Shown here piece by piece: positions 8,138-17,893 of a DNA stretch of 64,000 bases. The notes under the pieces were generated by a model. That model did no database searches. It was not told where the DNA came from and saw only the letters and a program-made list of their open reading frames with translations. This stretch comes from Mucilaginibacter hurinus (lineage in GTDB: Bacteria; Bacteroidota; Bacteroidia; Sphingobacteriales; Sphingobacteriaceae), in NCBI RefSeq assembly GCF_003324525.1, contig NZ_QGDC01000010.1, positions 62,001 through 126,000 of the forward strand, given 5' to 3'. The translations under genes and the position numbers were made by a program. The number at the start of each line of letters is the position of its first letter. The stretch's first letter is position 1.

Positions 8138-11100
8138 TATACTTTGCTTATAACTATCAATAGTTCGTTATCGTCAATTTGGGTTGCTTCGCCATCAATT
8201 AACTCATTATCCGGCGAAATGTTCTCTGCTAAAATTTCGGCGCAAATATAAGTTAAATTATTTTCAATAGCCTGCCAAATAACCGGGGCACATTTTACAC
8301 GTACATTAATCTTGTCTGTCACTTCAAAACCAGAGTTTTTACGCTGATTTTGCACACGGTTTACAAACTCGCGAGATGTACCCTCCTGCTTAAGTTCATC
8401 GGTTATTGTAACATCAAGCGCAACTGTGAGTTTGCCTAAATTAGCAACCTGCCATCCCGGTACGTCTTCTGCTATAATCTCAACGTCAGCAATTGCAACG
8501 TCAAATTTTAAACCTGCAATTTCGAATGCAGCGGTACCCTCACTCTCAAATTTAGCTAATGCCTGCTGGTCCATATTAACTATGGCGTCGGCCACTGCTT
8601 TCATGTGCTTGCCTGCTTTGGGCCCTAAAGCCTTAAAGTTAGGCTTTACTTTCTTCTTGATAAATCCCGCTGCGTCGGTAATATACTCAATATCTTTTAT
8701 ATTCGTTTCAGACAATATTAACTCCTTTACCTGTTCAACCTGCTCTTCAAACCCTTTATCAAGGATGGGCAACAATATTTTGCTTAATGGCTGCCTTACG
8801 TTGATACCCATTTTTTTACGTAGCGATAATACCAGTGACGATATATCCTGAGCCAGCTGCATACGCTCCTCCAGCTTTTTATTCACCAGTTCTGCATTGT
8901 ATTCAGGAAAGTAGGCAAGGTGTACCGATTCGAAATTCTCTTTAGCGGTTACCTTGTTTAAATCATTATATAATCGCTCGGCAAAGAAAGGCGCCACTGG
9001 GGCTATTAATTTTGAAATGGTAACCAGGCAGGTGTACAACGTTTGGTAAGCCGACAATTTATCATCAGAGTTATCTGATCTCCAGAAACGCCTGCGGCTT
9101 AAGCGAATAAACCAGTTGCTAAAATGCGCGTCAACAAAGTCCTGTATAGCACGGGTAGCCCTGGTAGGCTCAAAATCTGCGTAAAATCCATCTACATCTT
9201 TACTTAACGTGTTTAATAACGATATGATCCACTGGTCTATCTCCGGGCGTTTTTCAAGTTCTATCTCAGGTTCACTGTAAGTAAAACCATCAATGTTAGC
9301 ATACAGTGCAAAAAATGAGTAAGTATTGTACAGGGTGCCGAAGAATTTACGGCGTACCTCGTCTAAACCTTCAATGTTAAATTTCAGGTTATCCCATGGC
9401 GATGCATTACTGATCATGTACCAGCGGGTAGCATCGGCGCTGTATTGCTCAATGGTTTCGAAAGGATCTGTAGCATTACCCAGGCGTTTTGACATTTTGT
9501 TGCCGTTTTTATCCAGCACCAAGCCATTAGATACTACATTTTTAAAGGCTATACCGGGATTGTTAACAGCGGCATTGATACCCTTTATTTCCTCGCTGCT
9601 TTCGCTTAGCATAACGGCAATAGCGTGCAGGGTAAAAAACCAGCCGCGGGTTTGATCAACTCCTTCAGCGATGAAATCAGCCGGGTAAGCATTTTTAAAT
9701 TCATCTTTATTTTCAAACGGGAAGTGCCATTGCGCATAAGGCATGGCACCACTGTCAAACCAAACATCTATCAGATCAGGTTCGCGCAGCATTTTTTTTC
9801 CTGTTGACGATGTTAGTATCACATCATCTACATACGGACGGTGCATATCTTCAATAACAAACCCGGCAGGCATGTGCCCAGCTGCAATTGATTTCGCTAT
9901 CTCTGTGTTTAACTCCTCGATAGATCCTATACAACGTTCTTCACCTCCATTCTCTTCGCGCCAGATAGGCAGCGGGGTGCCCCAATAGCGCGAACGCGAT
10001 AAGTTCCAGTCAACCAAATTCTCAAGCCAGTTACCAAAGCGGCCGGTACCGGTTGATTCAGGTTTCCAGTTGATGCCTTTATTCAAGGCTGCCATCTTAT
10101 CTTTCAGCACCGTTGTTTTAATAAACCAACTGTCAAGGGGATAATACAATACCGGCTTATCGGTACGCCAGCAATGCGGATAGCTGTGCTCGTACTTTTT
10201 TACATCAAATGCCTTGTTATCCTCTTTAAGCTTTATAGCTATCAGGACATCAGTTGGCTTAAACTCAGGTTTTGCGCGATCTTCGTCGCTGTAGTACTCC
10301 TCTTTTACGTAGTAAAGCGGAAAATCACTTACCTCGGCAACAAACCTGCCCTGCCTGTCAACCAATGGCACATCCTTGCCGCCCTCGTCCTTTACCATAA
10401 CAGCGGGTACACCAGCCTCCCTGGCAACCCTAAAGTCATCCGCACCAAAGGTGGGGGCAATATGCACTATGCCGGTACCGTCTTCAGTGGTCACAAAATC
10501 TCCGGAAATTACACGGAAACCATTTTGCTCAAGATCAGCATTAGTAACATAAGGCATTAACTGATGATATTTCAATCCTACCAGTTCTTTTCCTTTATAA
10601 GTGGCTTTTACTTCCCATGGAATTAATTTATCGCCGCCTTTATAATCGGCAAAAGAAGTATTTTCAGTTTCAGGTTTAAAATACTTTTTCACCAGGTCCT
10701 TTGCCAGTACAACATTTACCGGCGCATGAGTGTACTGATTAAATGTGCGTATCAGCACGTAATCAATATCGTTACCTACAGCCAGCGCACTGTTTGATGG
10801 CAGGGTCCACGGGGTGGTGGTCCACGCTAATACCGCCGTGTCTTCGCCTTCCTTCAGCAACTTGGCAATCAGCGGATGTTGCTGATCTTTTTGCAAATGG
10901 AACTGCGCCACGATGGTGGTATCCTTTACCATGCGGTATGTCCCTGGCTGATTCAGTTCATGCGAACTCAGGCCGGTACCCGCCTTTGGCGAATAAGGTT
11001 GTATAGTGTAGCCTTTATATAAGTAACCTTTTTTATAAAATTCTTTCAGTATCCACCAAAGGCTTTCGATATATTCGTTTTCATAGGTTACATAAGGATT

Positions 11101-11535
11101 TTCTAAATCAACCCAATAACCCATCTTTTCTGTCAGGTCATTCCATACATCTGTATAACGCATCACCTCTTTACGGCAAGCATCATTATACTCCTTTACA
11201 GAGATTTTCTTACCGATATCGTCTTTGGTGATGCCTAAAGCTTTCTCTACAGCCAGTTCAATAGGCAATCCATGGGTATCCCATCCCCCTTTACGCTTTA
11301 CACGGAAGCCCTTTAAAGTTTTATACCTGCAGAAAATATCCTTAATGGTACGTGCCATTACGTGATGTATACCAGGCATGCCATTGGCCGACGGAGGGCC
11401 CTCGTAAAAGGTATAAGGGTTATTCTCTGAGCGGCTGCTTATACTCTTTTCAAAAATATTCTGCTGCTTCCAAAACTCAAGTATCTCTTTTCCTGTTGTA
11501 GATAAGTTTAACTGCTTATATTCGTTGTATTTCAA
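8137..11535 (-). CDS. ileS: Isoleucyl-tRNA synthetase, eukaryote-like type 2 with GIHH signature
   Basis: 1132 residues, the usual length for a type 2 (eukaryote-like) IleRS. The first class I signature lies in GPPSANGMPGIHHVMART: residues 55-58 read G-I-H-H where the classical motif is H-I-G-H, so the first and third residues are exchanged. The second signature is K680-M-S-K-R684. The editing domain lies between (TTPWTLPSNSALAV and GTGIVHIAPTFGADD). The C-terminal part lacks the zinc finger seen in type 1 enzymes. It charges tRNA-Ile in the cytoplasm. First gene of the ileS-dksA-lspA operon; divergent from the glycosidase-like lipoprotein gene. Confidence 0.96.
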   Translation of the reverse strand: MKYNEYKQLNLSTTGKEILEFWKQQNIFEKSISSRSENNPYTFYEGPPSANGMPGIHHVMARTIKDIFCRYKTLKGFRVKRKGGWDTHGLPIELAVEKALGITKDDIGKKISVKEYNDACRKEVMRYTDVWNDLTEKMGYWVDLENPYVTYENEYIESLWWILKEFYKKGYLYKGYTIQPYSPKAGTGLSSHELNQPGTYRMVKDTTIVAQFHLQKDQQHPLIAKLLKEGEDTAVLAWTTTPWTLPSNSALAVGNDIDYVLIRTFNQYTHAPVNVVLAKDLVKKYFKPETENTSFADYKGGDKLIPWEVKATYKGKELVGLKYHQLMPYVTNADLEQNGFRVISGDFVTTEDGTGIVHIAPTFGADDFRVAREAGVPAVMVKDEGGKDVPLVDRQGRFVAEVSDFPLYYVKEEYYSDEDRAKPEFKPTDVLIAIKLKEDNKAFDVKKYEHSYPHCWRTDKPVLYYPLDSWFIKTTVLKDKMAALNKGINWKPESTGTGRFGNWLENLVDWNLSRSRYWGTPLPIWREENGGEERCIGSIEELNTEIAKSIAAGHMPAGFVIEDMHRPYVDDVILTSSTGKKMLREPDLIDVWFDSGAMPYAQWHFPFENKDEFKNAYPADFIAEGVDQTRGWFFTLHAIAVMLSESSEEIKGINAAVNNPGIAFKNVVSNGLVLDKNGNKMSKRLGNATDPFETIEQYSADATRWYMISNASPWDNLKFNIEGLDEVRRKFFGTLYNTYSFFALYANIDGFTYSEPEIELEKRPEIDQWIISLLNTLSKDVDGFYADFEPTRATRAIQDFVDAHFSNWFIRLSRRRFWRSDNSDDKLSAYQTLYTCLVTISKLIAPVAPFFAERLYNDLNKVTAKENFESVHLAYFPEYNAELVNKKLEERMQLAQDISSLVLSLRKKMGINVRQPLSKILLPILDKGFEEQVEQVKELILSETNIKDIEYITDAAGFIKKKVKPNFKALGPKAGKHMKAVADAIVNMDQQALAKFESEGTAAFEIAGLKFDVAIADVEIIAEDVPGWQVANLGKLTVALDVTITDELKQEGTSREFVNRVQNQRKNSGFEVTDKINVRVKCAPVIWQAIENNLTYICAEILAENISPDNELIDGEATQIDDNELLIVISKV

Positions 11536-11564
11536 TGTATGTTACCTCAATTTTTAAGAGGTTG

Positions 11565-11572
11565 CAAAAATA
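11565..11572 (-). promoter_or_regulatory. Candidate -7 box for ileS
   Basis: The minus strand reads TATTTTTG, matching TAnnTTTG, 30 bp upstream of the ileS start. No clear TTTG box is seen at 19 bp spacing. Confidence 0.4.
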
Positions 11573-11604
11573 CGCAATTTTACGCTATTAATTTAACCAG
11601 ATAT

Positions 11605-13515
11605 ATGAAAAATCACCCTGCACATGCCCATAAACTCAGACGTAATACTTGTTACCGTTTCTTAATTACTATAGCTTTATTAACGCCTCTGCTGCAGGCT
11701 TGCGCGCAAAATCCTCCGCGACCGGTTAGGGCCGACAGTTTTTTTGGGGTACACTTTGATTTTCATGCAACTAATAAGGATAAACAGATTGGCCAAACCG
11801 TTACTCCGGCTATGGTTGACCAATTTTTAACAACTGTAAGGCCAGATTTTATACAAGTAGATGCAAAAGGAAACCCCGGTGTTGCCAGCTTTTATACAAA
11901 AGTCGGCAAGCAAGGAGGCATTGTGAAAGACCAGCTAAAAATATTCAGACAGGTTACAGCCAAACGGGGTGTTGCTTTATACGCTCATTATTCATCACTG
12001 GTTGATTATGAAATAGCGCAAACCCGGCCGGAATGGGCAATAATGGACGCGGCAGGTAAGAAAAATACTGAGCGGATATCTTTTTTTAGCGATTATGTCG
12101 ACAAATATTTCATTCCACAAATAAAAGAGATAAGTGATTACGGCCTTGACGGCATGTGGGTGGACGCTGATAACTATGTAGTTAAAACTGATTATTCACC
12201 CGCGGCCTTAAAGGCGTACTCAGCCTCGCGGGGTAAGAAAGCCACCCGTGCGCTTGACGTAGATAAAAAAGATTACTTGCAGTTTACACGTGAAGCTTAC
12301 CGTAAATATCTTAACCATTATGTGAGGGCAATAAAAAAGTACAACCCCAAATTTGAGATAGGCAGCAATTGGGCGTTTACATCGCGCATGCCCGGCCCGG
12401 TAGACGCGCCTGTGGCCTTTTTATCAGGCGACCTGGCATCAAACATCGTATCTGAAATAAATTTTGAAAACTACGGCATGGCTTCGCAGGGGCTTCCGTG
12501 GGACCTAATGAGCTGGGCAGCCAATACTGATAATCACCGGTTTAAATATCACTGGAAAAGCCCTGTGCAGCTGCAACAGCACGCAGCACTTACCCTCTCT
12601 TTAGGCGGCGCTTATGAGTTGTACATTGTACAAAACCGTGATGGCGCTATACCGCAGGATAATTTAATGCTGCAAACCGCTAAAGAGGTGCGGGATTTTT
12701 GTTTTGAACGAAAGCCTTTTTGTTTTAAAAGTACCACTATCCCTCAAGTAGCATTATTTGTATCGGCCGCAGGGCATTATCGCGAATCGCAGCATCCCTT
12801 TAACAGCGATAATCAGGGATCGACATTTGCCAGTACTACGTTGGATATGTTACTTGACGCGAAGTACTCCGTACAAATGTTAAACGAACACAACCTTAAA
12901 GGCAAAACTGCTAAATATCCCCTTATTGTAATTCCGCAAACCAATTATATCGAACCGGCTATGGTTAACGAGTTTAAAGCTTATGTAAAAAACGGTGGAC
13001 GAATAGTCGTAATAGGGCCATCTGTTAGTAAAATGCTTACCTCTAACTTAGGTAATGGCACCAGCTACGGTGATAACGCAGGGTTGACTATGGAATCATT
13101 TAGCTATGGTAAAGGTGTTGTTTTAAGTGTTATACCACGCATGAGCCTTAAAGAATTGAAACAGCGTGAAGACCAGATAAAGAACACCGTTGCCACTGCA
13201 TTAGCTAAAATATTCCCTAACCCATTGGTAAGTATTGACAGCAGCAGCAATATACACCTACATACCGCTGCTAAAAATGGCGAAACGTTGATTAACCTGG
13301 TAAACGTCTCAAAAGTTTACGCTTCAGGCGGGGGGAGCCTGCCCAATACTATCAAACCGACACCACCACTAAAAGTCACCCTGCGCATGGATAAGAAACC
13401 GTCATCAATAAAATGGCAGCCAGATAATACGAACATCAATTTTTCATACAGTAATGGTTTGGTTATGTTTACCACACCGCCGCTTGATATGTATTCCATT
13501 ATCCAGGTAAAATAA
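11605..13515 (+). CDS. Glycoside-hydrolase-like lipoprotein (GHL6/alpha-fucosidase-like TIM barrel)
   Basis: The frame opens at 11539, but I choose the ATG at 11605 because it begins a good lipoprotein signal (MKNHPAHAHKLRRN then a hydrophobic stretch and lipobox LLQAC). That gives 636 residues. The first half looks like a TIM barrel: FFGVHFDFHA, ALYAHYSSL, PEWAIMD and DGMWVDADNY, the last containing likely catalytic acids. After about residue 400 a GATase-like Rossmann segment (YPLIVIPQTNYIEP, GGRIVVIGPS) and a beta-sandwich tail follow, as in beta-galactosidase trimerisation and hypothetical glycosyl hydrolase 6 proteins. Substrate unknown. Surface or periplasmic by its lipid anchor. It is divergent from ileS with under 70 bp between starts. 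Confidence 0.7.
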   Translation: MKNHPAHAHKLRRNTCYRFLITIALLTPLLQACAQNPPRPVRADSFFGVHFDFHATNKDKQIGQTVTPAMVDQFLTTVRPDFIQVDAKGNPGVASFYTKVGKQGGIVKDQLKIFRQVTAKRGVALYAHYSSLVDYEIAQTRPEWAIMDAAGKKNTERISFFSDYVDKYFIPQIKEISDYGLDGMWVDADNYVVKTDYSPAALKAYSASRGKKATRALDVDKKDYLQFTREAYRKYLNHYVRAIKKYNPKFEIGSNWAFTSRMPGPVDAPVAFLSGDLASNIVSEINFENYGMASQGLPWDLMSWAANTDNHRFKYHWKSPVQLQQHAALTLSLGGAYELYIVQNRDGAIPQDNLMLQTAKEVRDFCFERKPFCFKSTTIPQVALFVSAAGHYRESQHPFNSDNQGSTFASTTLDMLLDAKYSVQMLNEHNLKGKTAKYPLIVIPQTNYIEPAMVNEFKAYVKNGGRIVVIGPSVSKMLTSNLGNGTSYGDNAGLTMESFSYGKGVVLSVIPRMSLKELKQREDQIKNTVATALAKIFPNPLVSIDSSSNIHLHTAAKNGETLINLVNVSKVYASGGGSLPNTIKPTPPLKVTLRMDKKPSSIKWQPDNTNINFSYSNGLVMFTTPPLDMYSIIQVK

Positions 13516-13738
13516 TTTAGAATTCGTTTAAAGATTAGTCACCCTTTTAGGGGCTGTGCTACCTTTTACAACCTATTTGCGAATGCATAATTATTGGGAT
13601 TTTGACAATAGATGCTGCTGTATATTTTTGCAGCGCCGGGTAAATGGATGGTGTAAGGGCAGGTGGTAGTTATTAGCAGTGTTTGTAATTTTCACCAGGC
13701 TTACTATACTTTTACCGGAGTATGATTTTTTATAAACT

Positions 13739-14470
13739 ATGCTGCACAAAACCCGTGGAATTATATTTAAAACTACCAACTACAGCGAAAGCAGCGTTGT
13801 TGTACAAATATTTACGGAAAAATTCGGCTTACAATCATACATCATAAACGGTGTAAAAAAACCACGGGCCAAAATTTCTGCAAATATGCTGCAGCCGTTG
13901 CACTTGGTTGACATGGTGGTATACCATAAACATACAGGAGGCGTGCAGCGTATAGCCGAGCTTAAAAATTCACCTATACTGCTATCAATACCATATGATA
14001 TCATAAAAAGCAGCATCGCCATTTTTTTAAACGAAGTACTACACAAAGCTGTAAAACAGCAATCACCAGACGAACATCTTTTTGATTATATCTTTAGTTC
14101 AATAGAATGGCTTGATCACCAGGTTAATGGACTGGCAAATTTCCACCTGCTATTTTTATTAAAGCTTACGCGATATCTTGGTTTCTATCCTGATAGGATA
14201 CAGGCGAAGGACGCCCCTTATTTCGACATGAAAAATGGAGTTTTCAGTCTGTTTAAACCCGACAGCCCCCTGATACTGTCACCACCACATACTCAAAACT
14301 TTTATAGGTTACTGCAGTTTAACTTCAACGAACCAGATGAAATTGTTTTGCCTAATGATGAGCGACGATATCTTTTAAATAAGCTGTTAGATTATTATGC
14401 TTTACATATAGAGGGCTTCGGTAATATTCGTTCGCACGAGGTTTTGGAAGAGGTGCTCAACCCTCGCTGA
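13739..14470 (+). CDS. recO: DNA repair protein RecO
   Basis: 243 residues. The N-terminal OB fold begins MLHKTRGIIFKTTNYSE and continues IFTEKFGLQSYIINGVKK, both typical of RecO. A helical C-terminal domain follows (LHLLFLLKLTRYLGFYP). RecO loads RecA on SSB-coated DNA with RecR. The zinc-finger Cys of some RecO proteins are missing, as is usual in Bacteroidota. It stands alone: about 220 bp upstream is non-coding and the downstream gene is convergent. Confidence 0.93.
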   Translation: MLHKTRGIIFKTTNYSESSVVVQIFTEKFGLQSYIINGVKKPRAKISANMLQPLHLVDMVVYHKHTGGVQRIAELKNSPILLSIPYDIIKSSIAIFLNEVLHKAVKQQSPDEHLFDYIFSSIEWLDHQVNGLANFHLLFLLKLTRYLGFYPDRIQAKDAPYFDMKNGVFSLFKPDSPLILSPPHTQNFYRLLQFNFNEPDEIVLPNDERRYLLNKLLDYYALHIEGFGNIRSHEVLEEVLNPR

Positions 14471-14479
14471 TACTAAAAT

Positions 14480-14522
14480 AAGCATCCGGAGCGAGAGCCT
14501 GACAACTCCCCTCCAGGTGCTT
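14480..14522 (-). terminator. Hairpin between recO and the convergent small gene
   Basis: Twelve-base arms 14480-14491 and 14511-14522 pair with one wobble and one mismatch. On the minus strand the stem is followed by TTATTTTAG, so it probably ends the 81-residue gene. Confidence 0.45.
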
Positions 14523-14530
14523 TGTTAGCA

Positions 14531-14776
14531 TTAGTGTTCTAAAATGTGTTTTTTGATATATTCAACAATGGATTCAGGTAAAGGCGTTCCGTCAATTTGT
14601 TGTACGGTACCGTCATTGTTTATTTGAAACTTGGCCTCCGTACCATTGTCGATGCTCACGTGGAGCGTATTTTGCTCTTTTTCAACCCGGCAAAGGCGCT
14701 CTTGTTCTGAATAGTAAATTCTAAATTCATAACGTCCGTCTTTTTCTGCAGGTGATATATTTCCAGATTCTATCAT
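14531..14776 (-). CDS. Small hypothetical protein (81 aa)
   Basis: An 81-residue acidic soluble protein, beginning MIESGNISPAEKDGRYEF and ending ESIVEYIKKHILEH. The centre alternates charged and hydrophobic residues as in a small beta sheet (RIYYSEQERL, TLHVSIDNG, KFQINNDG), with a C-terminal helix. There is no signal or membrane segment. I do not recognise the family. It is convergent with recO and has a non-coding region of almost 390 bp upstream, so is probably transcribed alone. Even codon usage and a terminator downstream support a real gene. Confidence 0.6.
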   Translation of the reverse strand: MIESGNISPAEKDGRYEFRIYYSEQERLCRVEKEQNTLHVSIDNGTEAKFQINNDGTVQQIDGTPLPESIVEYIKKHILEH

Positions 14777-15163
14777 GGTTCAAGTGTTTTAAATTTATAA
14801 CACTTTGTAAAGGATATATGTTTCTGAACCAGAGAAAATTTTATTCGGTGTTTAAACACGCAAAATTATTGGCTATAAAAAAAGAGAAAGCAGCAACTTC
14901 CTCTTTTTTATATTAACTGACCTCATAAAATTTATCATAAAGAACGAGTTGTTTTAGGACGATAAATTATATGATACAAATATATGACACAGGTTTTTAA
15001 AACACGAATTTTTTAACCTTTTTTAACATAAAATTTTTCAAAAAAAACCTGAATTCGACTGTTTTGTCACTGAATTAACCAAAATTGATTTTGTTGCATA
15101 GTTTTACGGCCGTTTTTTACCCTTAATGAAGCATTTATGCTGGTATTTTAAAATATGCGGTTA
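14777..15163. other. AT-rich intergenic region
   Basis: No ORF of note. An A/T-rich imperfect hairpin at about 14876-14912 (aaaaaagag pairing ctctttttt) might end transcription, and the remainder contains long A and T runs. It separates the small gene from the end of the MG2-protein operon. Confidence 0.5.
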
Positions 15164-17893
15164 TTATTGCATAAAAACGCTTAATTTTTTCCTGATACAG
15201 CCAGTACTTGCCTTTATATCACCTCCCTGTAGTATGATACTGTAAAACCCTTTTTTACTTTTTGCTTTAAAGAAAACACGTGCTTTTCCAGCCTCATCTG
15301 TGACAATGTCCGGCTGCCAATGCAATGTTGAACTATAATCAAAAAGTGAATTGGTATTAACGCCATACTTTGGTTTATAGAATTCCTTTGGCCAGGACAA
15401 AGGTAAGGGGCGGTACAGATATTGGCCATGCATTCGCTTTATGTACACACCTTTTTTACTCCAGGTAGTAATTTCTATAATGGTGTAGCAATAGGTAGCT
15501 GCATGCGCGGTACGAACTTCTACACCACGTACATCTTCCGCTGTAATGGTTTGAAGGTAACTTTGCTGAAAACCAAAAAAGTCGCTACTGTTAAAACTGG
15601 ATGGCGGTACATATGCCGAATCAAGCGACATGCCGTCAATCCGAATCATCGCAGGGCAACAGCCTACCATATAACGATATACTACAGGTTTGCTGCATGG
15701 AAACATTTTAGGGTTAAAACCTTTAATATGATCCTTCATCACATCTTCAAGATTTTTTTTTCCAGCGGTTAACATATCTTTCTCGTCAAGCACCAAATCC
15801 GGTTCAGCGCCGACGCCGGCGAAAAACCGGGATCCCTTTATTTTTTTCCTGCCTTTTATCAATACTTCAGCAAGAGCGGTGCCTGCAGGAATCATCAGCC
15901 TTTCTAACTGTTTTTGCGATGCCAGGCTTTGTTGAGTAAAATTGAGCACTATATCATCGGTATTTATATACCATGGGGTAAGACTGAAAGCAGAAATACC
16001 CCTGGTACTCGCCGGAATAAATTCGTCCACATTGATCCTGGGTTCCATTATCCGCCACTTACTATCTTTCAATTGCACTAAAAAAGAACCTGTATCAATA
16101 CGAGGCAGGTTGCTAAATTTAAACCGCCCGTCCTTGCTGGTTACCGTTTGCATGAATAGTAAAGGTTTCCTTGTCGATAGTAAGCTTACCTGTAATCCGG
16201 CCAAGGGCGTACCAGATATTTTTGTAATAGTTCCGGTCACTTCTATTTCCTTTTCGGCCCTGTACTTTGGCGGGTTAGTTGGGGCAAATACATCTTGCCA
16301 ACTATAACCTACCCAGCCTTGTGTTAGCATAAGATTGTCCAGCTGCAATGCTGTTTCAGCATTCGGGTTAGTGAAGAAATAGCCCGGCTCTTCTATATCC
16401 CCTTTTAATTCACTTTGCAAAAGCATGTAGCTGCTGATGTCAGGCACATTGGTGCTATCCGCCTTCACCTGGCTGTCGTCCGTTACTGCTAATGAAAAGC
16501 TGCCCTGCACCGGGTTGTTATATTGGTCGGTTACCTTTATTGCCAAACTTACACTGTCGTTAGGCTGGTAATGCTGCTTGTCGGTATCTATGCTGATCTG
16601 CAGCCGGTCGTGGTGATCAATAAATACTATCCGCTCTGCAACAGCCTGGTTGGTGTTGCCAAACAATGTAAACCGGGCTACGCCTGTGGGGAATTTATTT
16701 TTGGCTATCCTGCCATTTATCATATGTGTTCCCGGCTTAAAGCTTACTGTCGAAGCATAATAAACTTTACCACCACTTTGGCCAATGAGTGAATAACTGC
16801 CCAATACAACCGGGGTGGCTTGCACTGATAAGATGACACTGTCGCGCCCCGGCACATTGTTTACTGTCAATACCATGCCTGATGGTTTAACAGGGGGTAG
16901 CGGGTAGCTTTTGATTTGGCCTTTTGGCAGCTTTACCCTGGCCATATATGATTCATTTTCAGCAGGGGTTAACACAAAATAACCCATCCCCTTATAGCCA
17001 TTTTTAAAAGCGGCCACCTCGTTGCCTTTGCTATCGGTTATTACGCCGCTTACATTTATTCCCCTGCCGTCTTCCCCGATGGCCTTAAAGCCTATTTTCG
17101 AGGTGAGGCCGGCTACAAGGCTGCCCCCTTCGGGCATAAACTGTACGTCGGCATTTTCATCACGGTTTAGGTTAAGCGGAAACACGATTCGCTTTCCACT
17201 TTTGTCTTCGGCTACCAGCTTCAGCCGGCCGGCTTTTGCCGGTACATCAAAGTTAAAACGGAGCTTGCCTTCTATATCCGTCTGCATTTTCTCGCGAAGC
17301 CGCGTTTTGTTGCCGTCCCTTAGTTTTAGCTCCAGGTCCTGCAGGCGCACCGGGTCGCCATCCTGCCCCAGCAATTGCAGCGCTACTTCTGTGTTTTCTT
17401 TGCCATTCCTGATATCTGTTTTGCTCCCCGCCTTTACCAGCCAGCTGCCTGCATCAGTTTTACTTATGTATAACTGGCGGGTAAAAAAGCTTTCCTCTCC
17501 CTGGTTCTGCATCCAGTTGGTATAGGCGCGGAGTGTATAACTGCCCTCGGTTACCTGGATACTATCCAGCGCTATCTGACCCCAGCTTATGCCCATCAAA
17601 ACCGGCATGCTTTGCCGCAGAACTACCCTCCCCGTATCATTTACCAGCTCGGCATACAGCAAGCCGCTTTGTTCTGACCCGCCCAGGCTGCCGTTCAGCA
17701 GGTACGACTTCAGCCAGATCGTGTCTGTATTGGTATAATAGGGTTTGTCTATATGAAGATATAATTTCTCTGATGGCATACGTACAGCAAAACTGTCAAT
17801 TTTACCCACAAGCTCTTTCACATTTTGTCCATAAGATTTACAGCACAGGAACAACTGGACTGAAATTAACAGATATCTAACCATCCGGCTCAT
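15164..17893 (-). CDS. Large exported MG2/TonB-plug-like surface protein (shorter paralogue)
   Basis: 909 residues with an N-terminal signal peptide (MSRMVRYLLISVQLFLCC, cut near KSYGQ). From about residue 32 it has the alpha-2-macroglobulin-like beta domains of Bacteroidota surface proteins (YLHIDKPYYTNTDTIWLKSY; FMPEGGSLVAGL; PNDSVSLAIKVTD). A carboxypeptidase-regulatory-like segment (about 548-630) and a plug-like segment (about 705-790) follow. It ends WQPDIVTDEAGKARVFF and a final beta domain. Residues 32-552 are encoded by DNA almost identical to that in the upstream paralogue. Start codon overlaps the paralogue's stop by 4 bp (ATGA), so both are in one operon under the FecR/sigma genes. 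No beta barrel is present, so it is not a transporter itself. Exact role unknown. Confidence 0.75.
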   Translation of the reverse strand: MSRMVRYLLISVQLFLCCKSYGQNVKELVGKIDSFAVRMPSEKLYLHIDKPYYTNTDTIWLKSYLLNGSLGGSEQSGLLYAELVNDTGRVVLRQSMPVLMGISWGQIALDSIQVTEGSYTLRAYTNWMQNQGEESFFTRQLYISKTDAGSWLVKAGSKTDIRNGKENTEVALQLLGQDGDPVRLQDLELKLRDGNKTRLREKMQTDIEGKLRFNFDVPAKAGRLKLVAEDKSGKRIVFPLNLNRDENADVQFMPEGGSLVAGLTSKIGFKAIGEDGRGINVSGVITDSKGNEVAAFKNGYKGMGYFVLTPAENESYMARVKLPKGQIKSYPLPPVKPSGMVLTVNNVPGRDSVILSVQATPVVLGSYSLIGQSGGKVYYASTVSFKPGTHMINGRIAKNKFPTGVARFTLFGNTNQAVAERIVFIDHHDRLQISIDTDKQHYQPNDSVSLAIKVTDQYNNPVQGSFSLAVTDDSQVKADSTNVPDISSYMLLQSELKGDIEEPGYFFTNPNAETALQLDNLMLTQGWVGYSWQDVFAPTNPPKYRAEKEIEVTGTITKISGTPLAGLQVSLLSTRKPLLFMQTVTSKDGRFKFSNLPRIDTGSFLVQLKDSKWRIMEPRINVDEFIPASTRGISAFSLTPWYINTDDIVLNFTQQSLASQKQLERLMIPAGTALAEVLIKGRKKIKGSRFFAGVGAEPDLVLDEKDMLTAGKKNLEDVMKDHIKGFNPKMFPCSKPVVYRYMVGCCPAMIRIDGMSLDSAYVPPSSFNSSDFFGFQQSYLQTITAEDVRGVEVRTAHAATYCYTIIEITTWSKKGVYIKRMHGQYLYRPLPLSWPKEFYKPKYGVNTNSLFDYSSTLHWQPDIVTDEAGKARVFFKAKSKKGFYSIILQGGDIKASTGCIRKKLSVFMQ
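16237..17800. repeat. Direct repeat copy 1 (1564 bp) inside paralogous surface-protein genes
   Basis: Matches 19107-20670 at a constant offset of 2870 bp without gaps. Differences are few and clustered; for example 17096-17354 shows none that I can find. Sequence on both sides diverges at once. Confidence 0.95.

Noticed and set aside
15422..17880. Several plus-strand frames of 89-167 residues opposite the MG2-type genes, repeated at 2870-bp offset
   Set aside because: They are mirror frames of the repeated coding DNA; their duplication only reflects the repeat.
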